A stretch of 64,000 bases of DNA from JADMJV01 sp964649085 (GTDB taxonomy: Bacteria > Vulcanimicrobiota > Xenobia > Xenobiales > JADMJV01), in assembly GCA_964649085.1 (NCBI GenBank), contig CAZYPN010000004.1, forward strand, positions 62,001-126,000. Direction: 5' to 3'. The translations under genes were made by a program, and so were the position numbers. Shown here in pieces: positions 46,095-53,489 of this stretch; within the stretch, counting starts at the first letter, position 1, and every line of letters begins with the position of its first letter. Under the pieces are notes generated by a model that had not been told where the DNA came from, searched no databases, and saw only the letters and a program-made list of their open reading frames with translations.

Positions 46095-48347
46095 TTAACC
46101 TTGGGGGTAGCTCGGCAGCCCGTGCAGCCCCTGCAGAAAAGCCTCCGGGCCCATCTTCTCGCGCACGGCCTTGAGTTTGGCATTGCCGTCGTCGAAGCCC
46201 TGGGCCATCAGTTCCTGGACACGTCCTTCGAGTTTGAGGTCGGCCACCTGCTGGCCCACCCAATTGCCGCTTTCGACCTCGTAGTCGTGAATGGCGCGGA
46301 TCTGCCTTTTGATCACACCGTGACGGGCGTCTTCGACGCGATACTCGTGGTCGGGGCCGGGCTTATTGCGATTCCAGCGTTCGGCCAGCGGCCGGGTTTC
46401 GGCCGACACGCTGAAGTTGTCCCACAATTCTTCGAAGGCCACCCGGGCCTGCTGGTGCTGGCGCACCGACAAGGGGTCCTCGGGGTTGACATGAACGGCG
46501 CCGCTCTGCTCGTGGTTTTCGCGCAGCCCTTTGTTGGAGAAGTTGGTGCTGCCTACGAAATCGGTCTTGTCGGTCAGCAACTCTTTGGCGTGAACCTTGC
46601 GGTCGTGACCACCGGTGCGGGGCAGGGCGGCCCAGCGCACGGGAATGTTGTGGTCTTCCAGGAACTTGACCCCCCACTGGTTGGGTGTGCTGCCATCGGG
46701 ATAGATGCCCGGGTCGGCCAGCACGCGAATGTCGATGGGCTTGCCGGCCGCCTGCATGTCTTTGGCCTTGGCAGCCAGCGCCGCCGCCACCGGACGGGTA
46801 ATGACGAAGGCCGGCACGTAGATGAACTTTTCCGCATCCTGGATGGTCTTCAGCAGCACCGCCTGGCGTTCGCTGGGGGTGTCGGCCAGCGACACCACGC
46901 TGGTGCCTTTGGCGGCGTCGCTGGGGGGCGTGATGTCCTGCAGAGCCTGCTGGTTTTTTTCGCTCTGGCCTTCCCGTTGCACCAGTTTGACGAGGTCGAT
47001 CAGGCGCCGCTTGCCATAGTCGCTGAGCGGCAACCCCTGATTGCTGGCGATTTCGTTGTCCAGTTTGGCGCCCTGCTCTTCTTTGGGCAGGTCGATGAAC
47101 TTGTGCAGTTCAAAGCCGCGCTCTTTGGCAAAGGCCTCCAGTTCGGCATAGGTTTTCAGTCTGGGATTTTCGGTTCCCGGCGGCGAGGGGCCATCCAGCG
47201 AGTCGACGAGCGACATCAGTCCCCGCCGGCCCATGCGCACGTCGCGCTCGAGAAAGCCCTGCACGGCGTTTTTGCCGTAATTGTCGTCCAGGCTGGCATC
47301 GCGGCTTTTCTCGACGTCGCGAGCGAAGTTTACCCCCAACTGGCGGGCGGCCGGCCCTTCGATGATGTAGCCCGAGTCGACGTTCTCGCCCGAGCCGCTG
47401 TTGGCATTCATGCCCGACAGCAAGAACTTATCGCCCACCCGCAGCCCCTTGCGATGCATGAGGTCGTTGGCGTTGCCCAGTTCGCGGGCCACCGGAAAGG
47501 TGGACACGCCGATGTCGCCGGGGGCGTCCATCAGTTGCAGCATGCCTCGTAGTTTGTCGGGCACATCGTCGACGTCGGCGGTTTCGCCCTTAAACGGGAT
47601 CAGTCGGCCGGGGTCGAGATTGACCCGCACCTTGTTGCCGGCCGCCGCGTTGTCGGCCAGCTTTTTGATCATGGTCTGACTGGTCAGTTCGTAATACTGA
47701 GCGTTGATCTCTACCGGCTTGCCCTGTTGGGCCGATTGCAGACCCTCGTCGAGCAGGCCGTTCATCGATTGCCAGAGCTTCTCGTGGTGAACCTGCTCCA
47801 CTCGATTGCCCGCGAAGGTTACTTTGCCGGGCTCGGACTCGAGGTCTTGAACGAGGGTCTTCAGCCCCGATTTGGGCAGGCCGGCATAGGCGTGGTAGGC
47901 GGCCACCACGTTGGTGGCGCCGAACGACGAACTGGCCACGGCCTGCACGGCGGCCTTGGCGCTGCTCAGACGATGGGCTTCACGCAGTTTGCCAAACTCG
48001 GTTTCGTAGACTCGGAACGGCACCAGTTCGGCGGCCAATTTGGGGTCCTGATAGCCGGATGCGGCATACTCTTTGCGCAGGCGGCTCTTCTCTTTGCGAG
48101 CCTTGCTGGCCAGCCCTTGAAGCGTCTGGAAATCTTCCTTGCCAACCTGGCCCTCGCCCTCGACGCGGTCGGCCAGTTCCTCGAGGTCTTCCTTCGGGTT
48201 GTCCTCGACCTTCAGCAGCGCCCCCGACTCGGTCAGACGGCGAATGACCTGCGGATTGAATCGCGCCGGGTCGAGCGAGGCCCCGTTGACCGGGAAGGAA
48301 GGGGGTTGTCCAGCCACAACCTTAGATATTCGAGCCATCCTGGCCAT
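46095..48347 (-). CDS. Phospholipase D-like protein with one altered HKD motif
   Basis: The 750-residue protein has two PLD-type regions. The second is canonical: HAKELLTD with GSTNFSNKG (about 585-603). The first is variant: HRKGLRVGD, with five instead of four residues between Lys and Asp, then SGMNANSGSG (about 296-318). The family includes phospholipases, nucleases and phosphatidyltransferases. The N-terminal 200 residues are helical and charged, with no signal peptide. The start is uncertain: ATG 48347 has GGGGA five bases upstream, and GTG or ATG codons at 48407 and 48386 are alternatives. The gene is divergent from the membrane protein at 48424. Confidence 0.78.
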   Translation of the reverse strand: MARMARISKVVAGQPPSFPVNGASLDPARFNPQVIRRLTESGALLKVEDNPKEDLEELADRVEGEGQVGKEDFQTLQGLASKARKEKSRLRKEYAASGYQDPKLAAELVPFRVYETEFGKLREAHRLSSAKAAVQAVASSSFGATNVVAAYHAYAGLPKSGLKTLVQDLESEPGKVTFAGNRVEQVHHEKLWQSMNGLLDEGLQSAQQGKPVEINAQYYELTSQTMIKKLADNAAAGNKVRVNLDPGRLIPFKGETADVDDVPDKLRGMLQLMDAPGDIGVSTFPVARELGNANDLMHRKGLRVGDKFLLSGMNANSGSGENVDSGYIIEGPAARQLGVNFARDVEKSRDASLDDNYGKNAVQGFLERDVRMGRRGLMSLVDSLDGPSPPGTENPRLKTYAELEAFAKERGFELHKFIDLPKEEQGAKLDNEIASNQGLPLSDYGKRRLIDLVKLVQREGQSEKNQQALQDITPPSDAAKGTSVVSLADTPSERQAVLLKTIQDAEKFIYVPAFVITRPVAAALAAKAKDMQAAGKPIDIRVLADPGIYPDGSTPNQWGVKFLEDHNIPVRWAALPRTGGHDRKVHAKELLTDKTDFVGSTNFSNKGLRENHEQSGAVHVNPEDPLSVRQHQQARVAFEELWDNFSVSAETRPLAERWNRNKPGPDHEYRVEDARHGVIKRQIRAIHDYEVESGNWVGQQVADLKLEGRVQELMAQGFDDGNAKLKAVREKMGPEAFLQGLHGLPSYPQG

Positions 48348-48423
48348 GACATTCCCCGGGCTGTTAGGAGTTCTGCGCAAATCCATCGGGAGGGGTCGAA
48401 TCGACACGCGGGAAGCTGCCCAG

Positions 48424-49494
48424 ATGGACTTTGGCCGCTGGGCCCTTTTCTCTCCTCGGGTCGACCTGGGGGTGTTCCTTGGCAGCGCTTTGCTGTCGTT
48501 TGTAGCGCTGGGAGTGGGTTATCAACTGGGCTATCTCCACAGCGACTCGCCCGAGTGGACCTGGGTGGTGGCCGTGCTGCTCGTCGACGTGGCCCATGTC
48601 TGGTCGACGGGGTTTCGCATCTATTTCGAGCCGCAGGAACTTCAACGGCGCCCCGGTCTGTATCTGGGCACTCCGCTGTTGTGCTGGCTCGCAGGGGTGT
48701 TGCTCTATCTCCAGGGGGCCGGACTGTTCTGGCGGGCCCTGGCCTATCTGGCTGTCTGGCACTTCGTGCGCCAGCAATATGGCTGGGTGGCGCTCTATCG
48801 AGCCCGCAATCAGGACCCTGGTGGCTGGCACCGGCTGCTGGACAGTCTGACGATTTATTTGTGCACGCTCTACCCCTTGCTCTACTGGCACTGTCATCTG
48901 CCCCGCAACTTCTGGTGGTTCTTGCCTCAAGACTTTGCCGCCCTGGGCTTTGATCTGTCGGCCTGGGTGGCGCCGCTCTACTGGATGTCCCTGGCGCTCT
49001 ACCTGGTCAGGGCGCTGCTGGCCTACCTGGGCCGCTGCGGGCGTCCTTCTCCGGGCAAAGACATGGTGGTGCTTACCACCTGGGCCTGCTGGTATCTGGG
49101 CATTGTGGTGCTGAACTCCGACTATGCTTTTACGGTGACCAACGTGTTGATCCACGGGGTGCCCTATATGGCTCTGGTCTACTACTATCGGGGCAGTGCC
49201 GAACGCCGCCCCTCGCCGCCCTGGTGGGTTTTTCTGGTCACGCTGTGGGCGCTGGCTTACTGCGAGGAGCTGCTGTGGGATAGGGCTATCTGGCACGAGC
49301 GCGCCTGGCTTTTCGGAGCTCCCTGGGGGCTGGAAGGCTGGCACTCGCTGTTGGTTCCGCTGCTGGCCACACCGCAAATCACCCACTATGTGCTGGACGG
49401 ATTCATCTGGAAGCGTCGCCAGGCTCCGCGGCTGTTCAGCGGGGGCTCCATCGTTGCGGCCAGCGCCGACGCAGACGATCCAGCACGGGCTTGA
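48424..49494 (+). CDS. Polytopic membrane protein of unknown function
   Basis: The 356-residue protein has about nine hydrophobic segments and conserved-looking aromatic and histidine motifs inside or near them (HFVRQQYGWVALYRAR, NVLIHGVPYMALVYYYR, TPQITHYVLDGFIWK). The repeated histidines suggest a metal or heme site or a membrane-embedded enzyme, but I recognise no family. The last 59 bases overlap the convergent gene at 49436. The ATG at 48424 begins the first hydrophobic region, and no strong Shine-Dalgarno precedes it. Confidence 0.7.
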   Translation: MDFGRWALFSPRVDLGVFLGSALLSFVALGVGYQLGYLHSDSPEWTWVVAVLLVDVAHVWSTGFRIYFEPQELQRRPGLYLGTPLLCWLAGVLLYLQGAGLFWRALAYLAVWHFVRQQYGWVALYRARNQDPGGWHRLLDSLTIYLCTLYPLLYWHCHLPRNFWWFLPQDFAALGFDLSAWVAPLYWMSLALYLVRALLAYLGRCGRPSPGKDMVVLTTWACWYLGIVVLNSDYAFTVTNVLIHGVPYMALVYYYRGSAERRPSPPWWVFLVTLWALAYCEELLWDRAIWHERAWLFGAPWGLEGWHSLLVPLLATPQITHYVLDGFIWKRRQAPRLFSGGSIVAASADADDPARA

Positions 49495-50914
49495 AGGCTC
49501 CCTCGCGCTGCGACCTTTCGATCAGCTGGCCCAGCGGTGGATGATCGCGGCGGGCCTCGATGGCTTGAAAGAGGAGGTCCAGTTCGGCTTCACTCATCTG
49601 CTCTAACAGTTCGTGAAGGTAGGGCGTGGCGGTCAACTGGGCCAGACTGCTGCCGTCCCAACTCGGGTTCGGGTCGTTAGCGGCCGGGCGCTTGAGGATG
49701 CGCTGGCAGCGCTGTTGCAGGGCCCGCCGGTAGTGTTGGGCCAGGGCCTCAGGGTGCTGTTGGCGGAAGGTTTCAAACCATTGGCGCGCCGGTTCGTCCA
49801 CGGCCAGGGAGCCTCGCAGCAGCCAGTTCCAGAGAATTTCTCCGTTGAGGCCCGGATGGCTGGACTCGCGAGCGATCTGATAGAGGTCGCTGGTGCGGTT
49901 GGCAGCCGCTGCCAGTTCTCCCCAGTGCTCGTGCAGCCAGCGTTCCAGGTCGGAGTCGAGCTGGGGTCGGGGGCCCTCCCAGCTCCAGCCGCGCACCCGG
50001 CTTTCGGCATAGCGTTCGTCTCCCGAGATGCGCTCGGGCCGGGCTCGGGCTTCGCGGGCGGCGAGAAACTCGGCCTGCCGGGCCAGTTGTCGGTGCATGG
50101 GGCTGGCATAGGCCTCGACCAGGAAGTCGCGCCAGCGCTGTTCGCGTGCCATCACGTCGGGGGCCAGGCTGTCCTGGAATCGCAGGCTGAAAATGGGCAC
50201 CCCACAGACGTAGGTGTAGGCTTCGGGAAGGCTGCAGTCGACCGTAGTGGGCCAATCGTCAAAGCAGAGCTGTTCATAATTCTCTACGGCCGAGTCGGGG
50301 TAGCCCAGCATGATGCCCTCGACCTTGTGAAAGCCGCTGCTGCGCTGGGGAAAGCTGCGCCAAATCTGGCTTTTCCAGGCGTAGTATCCGCTCCAGCCGT
50401 TGCTGCGCTGGTAGCGAGGCACCCAGGCCAGGCGGCTTTCGCCGGTGGTGAGTGCCAGTCCGGCCAGGCTGCGAATCGAGAAGGCCGACACCTCGCCCGA
50501 GTTGGCCGTAGGGCCGTAGATGTGCAGCGAATATCCGTGCGGGATCAGGAAGCGGTTCAGGCGTTCGATGGCCTCCACATCTTCGGGACCGGGGTCTTTC
50601 AGGGTGCCGTTCCAGGAGCCGTAGGGGCGCTGGTCGCCCAGGCACAGCAGATAGACCGACTCGACAAAGCGGCAGCCCAGTCGCGGCCCGGCCAGATCAT
50701 ACAGGCGTTGGGCCAGCGCCATGGCTCGCTGGCCGTCGCCGCCCAGGGTGGCCTGCAGCGCCCCGGGATGCATTCGAACCTCGAACTCTTTCTCGGACAG
50801 AAATGACGCCTTGAGCCGCTCTTCAAACTGTTGCAGGCGCGACGTCGGTTCGGCCCCCAGGGGCAAGATCAGCAGCCACAGCAGGCTGAGCAAGACGGGA
50901 AGGTAGCGGGCCAT
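49436..50914 (-). CDS. Exported protein of unknown function
   Basis: The 492-residue protein has a signal peptide (MARYLPVLLSLLWLLILPLGA). A region with conserved-looking HIYGPTANSGEVSAFSIRSL and GESRLAWVPRYQR follows, and then a helical, arginine/glutamine-rich C-terminal half. I recognise no family. ATG 50914 has AAGGG eight bases upstream and places the signal peptide at the N-terminus. It shares the strand with the lipase-like gene upstream, from which it is separated by a terminator. Confidence 0.68.
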   Translation of the reverse strand: MARYLPVLLSLLWLLILPLGAEPTSRLQQFEERLKASFLSEKEFEVRMHPGALQATLGGDGQRAMALAQRLYDLAGPRLGCRFVESVYLLCLGDQRPYGSWNGTLKDPGPEDVEAIERLNRFLIPHGYSLHIYGPTANSGEVSAFSIRSLAGLALTTGESRLAWVPRYQRSNGWSGYYAWKSQIWRSFPQRSSGFHKVEGIMLGYPDSAVENYEQLCFDDWPTTVDCSLPEAYTYVCGVPIFSLRFQDSLAPDVMAREQRWRDFLVEAYASPMHRQLARQAEFLAAREARARPERISGDERYAESRVRGWSWEGPRPQLDSDLERWLHEHWGELAAAANRTSDLYQIARESSHPGLNGEILWNWLLRGSLAVDEPARQWFETFRQQHPEALAQHYRRALQQRCQRILKRPAANDPNPSWDGSSLAQLTATPYLHELLEQMSEAELDLLFQAIEARRDHPPLGQLIERSQREGAFKPVLDRLRRRWPQRWSPR

Positions 50915-50968
50915 GGCTGTGCCCTTTGCCGGGGGCGGCCGTGATTTCCTTGTGGGGCCCAAAGAAAA

Positions 50969-50988
50969 AGGCCCGCCGAAGCGGGCCT
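50969..50988 (-). terminator. Intrinsic terminator after the lipase-like gene
   Basis: AGGCCCGC/GCGGGCCT with a UUCG loop on the minus strand is followed by TTTTCTTTGG. It lies 35 bases past the stop of the lipase-like gene and before the next gene on that strand. It could also work on the plus strand (CTTTGT tail), less well. Confidence 0.82.
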
Positions 50989-51022
50989 CTTTGTCGTGGC
51001 CGTAGCCGAATCCGATGTCAGG

Positions 51023-53260
51023 TTAGGGCGCGTTAACGGCTCCAGTTGCCAGGTAGTCCGCGGCCTGTGCCTGCACTCGGCGAGCGTCGGAGATCGTGTT
51101 GCCAGTGCCACTGATCAGGACTTCGTGGTTGCCGAAGTCAACCTGGGTTAGTCCACTGCCGTTGAAGCCAAAGGCTGCTTGCGTCAGGAAATCAATGACC
51201 GGGTTGGTCGTGAAGGTCGTGCCTACGAGTCTGAAGCCCGGCACTTGATTGAAGGCTCGCGCCAAGTCCTGAGTAGCGCTGTTGGGGATCGTATTGTCAG
51301 GGACGACTTGTTGCAGCAAAACATTGCTGAATTCGGCGGGAGTTGGATTGACTGCTCGGAATCTGCCGACCAATCCGGGGGCAGCATAGTTGATCGGATC
51401 TGCATCATCAAGCACCGTCTGGGCTATCAGAATGAACTGATCGAAAGCCGCCGATCCGGGCACCAAGACCCCATTGCTCGCAGCGAATAGTTGGTCCCGA
51501 AGTGCCTGTCCTCGATTGTTTGATGCCAGGAGCAGTTCGGTGAGCCGGCCCCCGCTCACGCTGAGAACCCCGCGTCGGTGAACTGCGTCAACCGCTGAGT
51601 AAACCCCACCGACGATGCCGCCGAGAGAGTGACCCAGGAAACGGGGAAAGTTCCCGGTCGGGAGGGGAGCCAACTCGGGACCAGCTGAGCCTGCGTCAAG
51701 CTCTCCCTGGCCACTTGCAATGGCGAAGCTGAGGTACAGCAGGTTGGTAGCCGATTGACGAATATTGTCTCGTGTTCCCCGAAGGTTGCCAGGATTGATA
51801 AACCCTCGGCCTGTCTCGAGGTTCGGGTTGGCATTCGGCTCCGTTGGGAGCGTTGCGAGGTTGGGTGGAGGAGACAAGAGGATCGCCAGGTCGCCGTGAT
51901 ACCACAGGTCGATTCCGATGACTGCAAAGCCTCGGCTGCAGAGCACGTCAGCAACTCGAAGTACGTCTTTCTTGTTGCGACCGAGCCCGTGCTGATAAAT
52001 GACTGTTGGGTAGCCCCCCGGTGGCTTGGCTGTGCTCGGTAAGCAGCAGATAAATGGAACAAGGATGTCGCTCTGCGCAATGACCGGGTCGGCCGGAATG
52101 GGACCAGACTGTGTCGGCGGTACTCCAGTTCCCTGGAAAAAGCCCTCAGTCGGTGCATTGGGCGGGGTGCCGAGCGGGTTTACCGCCAGGAAGAAGGAGC
52201 CTAGGCCGGAAAGTGGCTGGATGCTTGCCTGGGAGGTGGTGATGTAGTTCCTGGGGTTGATTCGCCCCGTGTAGATCTGTCCGATGTTGGTGATGCCAGC
52301 TTTGCTGCCCGCTGCGCCCGTGCCATCGATGAAAGTGTCTTCTTCGGAATCCGGTAGGTTCGCTCTGAAGAAGTTTTCGACGGTGGCCTGATTTGTCGCT
52401 TGTTGAACGACCGTCGAGAAGCCACGAGCGTCGGTGCGGGCCTGTCCCGAGAGTTGTGCCATGGCCGGGAACAGGTTCTGGGTGCCAAAGCGGAACACCA
52501 GCGGAATTTCGCTGCGCTGGCGCCCGGTGGCGTCTTCGGCCCGCTGCCACCAGTCCTGGAAGGCCGCCCGCAGCGGTTCCAGTTGCTGGGCCTGAGCGTT
52601 GCTCAGCGGAAAGAGCTGCGAGATGCCGTTGCCGTCGACCAGTGGGTCGGTGCCCTTGGTCAGCTGGGCAAAACGCGGTGAGCCGATGTTGCGGTTCTGG
52701 GCCAGCACCTGGTTGGTGACCACCACGAAGTGGTCGCGGCCCGGACGCAGCGGCAGTTGCGGCTGCAAGATAACCGTTGAGGTGCCGCCGGCTCCGTTTT
52801 CTTCGGGGTTGATCACCGTAATGTTACAGGCGATGGTGGTGTTGGTGAAGTCGTTCTGGGTGGCACTCTCGGCGCCCTCGAACATCAGAATCGACTGCGG
52901 GGTTACCGAGCTACCCTGCACCTGACCGTCGAACGGAATGATGATGTTGCCCGTGGTCGAGAAGCCGCGAATGGTGCGAATCGAACGGGTGGCATCGGTG
53001 CCGTCGTCGGGGATGCCCAGGTTGAGGCCCAGGTTGGCATCGGGCGCCGAGCTGCGCAGGATGTCGATAGGCAGCGGAATCTGGCTGGGGTCACCCACGG
53101 TGGGGTCGAACTTGGGGTTCACAAAGCCAACGGCTGGAACGATGATGTTGTTGGTATCTAGCTGGGGGGCGGTACCGGGCGTGCTAGTCGAGCACCCCCA
53201 TAGGCTCAAACCCAACCCTGCGGCAAGCGCGTTCGCCACGAGCCGACGTGATGTCTTCAT
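51023..53260 (-). CDS. Lipase-like surface lipoprotein, VolA/Pla-1 type
   Basis: The 745-residue protein has a lipoprotein signal (MKTSRRLVANALAAGLGLSL, then WGC) with a good lipobox. A large N-terminal domain with repeated IIVP, NPKFDP and VVVTNQVL strands resembles the bacterial virulence-factor lipase N-terminal domain. An alpha/beta-hydrolase follows with YQHGLGRNKKD, the nucleophile elbow GHSLGG (about 540), and candidate Asp (DDADPINY) and His (FGNHEVLI). It would hydrolyse lipids outside the cytoplasm. ATG 53260 has AGGAG eight bases upstream. Codon use differs between the N-terminal third and the rest. Confidence 0.82.
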   Translation of the reverse strand: MKTSRRLVANALAAGLGLSLWGCSTSTPGTAPQLDTNNIIVPAVGFVNPKFDPTVGDPSQIPLPIDILRSSAPDANLGLNLGIPDDGTDATRSIRTIRGFSTTGNIIIPFDGQVQGSSVTPQSILMFEGAESATQNDFTNTTIACNITVINPEENGAGGTSTVILQPQLPLRPGRDHFVVVTNQVLAQNRNIGSPRFAQLTKGTDPLVDGNGISQLFPLSNAQAQQLEPLRAAFQDWWQRAEDATGRQRSEIPLVFRFGTQNLFPAMAQLSGQARTDARGFSTVVQQATNQATVENFFRANLPDSEEDTFIDGTGAAGSKAGITNIGQIYTGRINPRNYITTSQASIQPLSGLGSFFLAVNPLGTPPNAPTEGFFQGTGVPPTQSGPIPADPVIAQSDILVPFICCLPSTAKPPGGYPTVIYQHGLGRNKKDVLRVADVLCSRGFAVIGIDLWYHGDLAILLSPPPNLATLPTEPNANPNLETGRGFINPGNLRGTRDNIRQSATNLLYLSFAIASGQGELDAGSAGPELAPLPTGNFPRFLGHSLGGIVGGVYSAVDAVHRRGVLSVSGGRLTELLLASNNRGQALRDQLFAASNGVLVPGSAAFDQFILIAQTVLDDADPINYAAPGLVGRFRAVNPTPAEFSNVLLQQVVPDNTIPNSATQDLARAFNQVPGFRLVGTTFTTNPVIDFLTQAAFGFNGSGLTQVDFGNHEVLISGTGNTISDARRVQAQAADYLATGAVNAP

Positions 53261-53344
53261 TGTATATCTCCTAGAAGTTATCTCTCTTTGTACCGCCTCG
53301 CCCTCTGGCAAAGCTGCAGCCTGTTCTACGATTCGTAGGGAGTT

Positions 53345-53358
53345 CCTGTTGGAACAGG
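53345..53358. promoter_or_regulatory. Palindrome in the divergent intergenic region, possible operator
   Basis: CCTGTT-GG-AACAGG is an inverted repeat with six-base arms. It lies in the 229-base gap between the lipase-like gene (minus) and the repeat protein (plus). The same gap has an AT-rich TATACT (53437-53442) without a good -35. Binding by a regulator is only a possibility. Confidence 0.3.
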
Positions 53359-53489
53359 CAAAGTTGTTGGGGTTAAGTTTTTACAACATGGCAACCCAGG
53401 AAACATGTCTGTAACAACAAAAAATCTCCAAGTCCCTATACTATGAATGCTCTATATATAGGAAATCGGCTCGTTCGGAGGTTGTTGCA

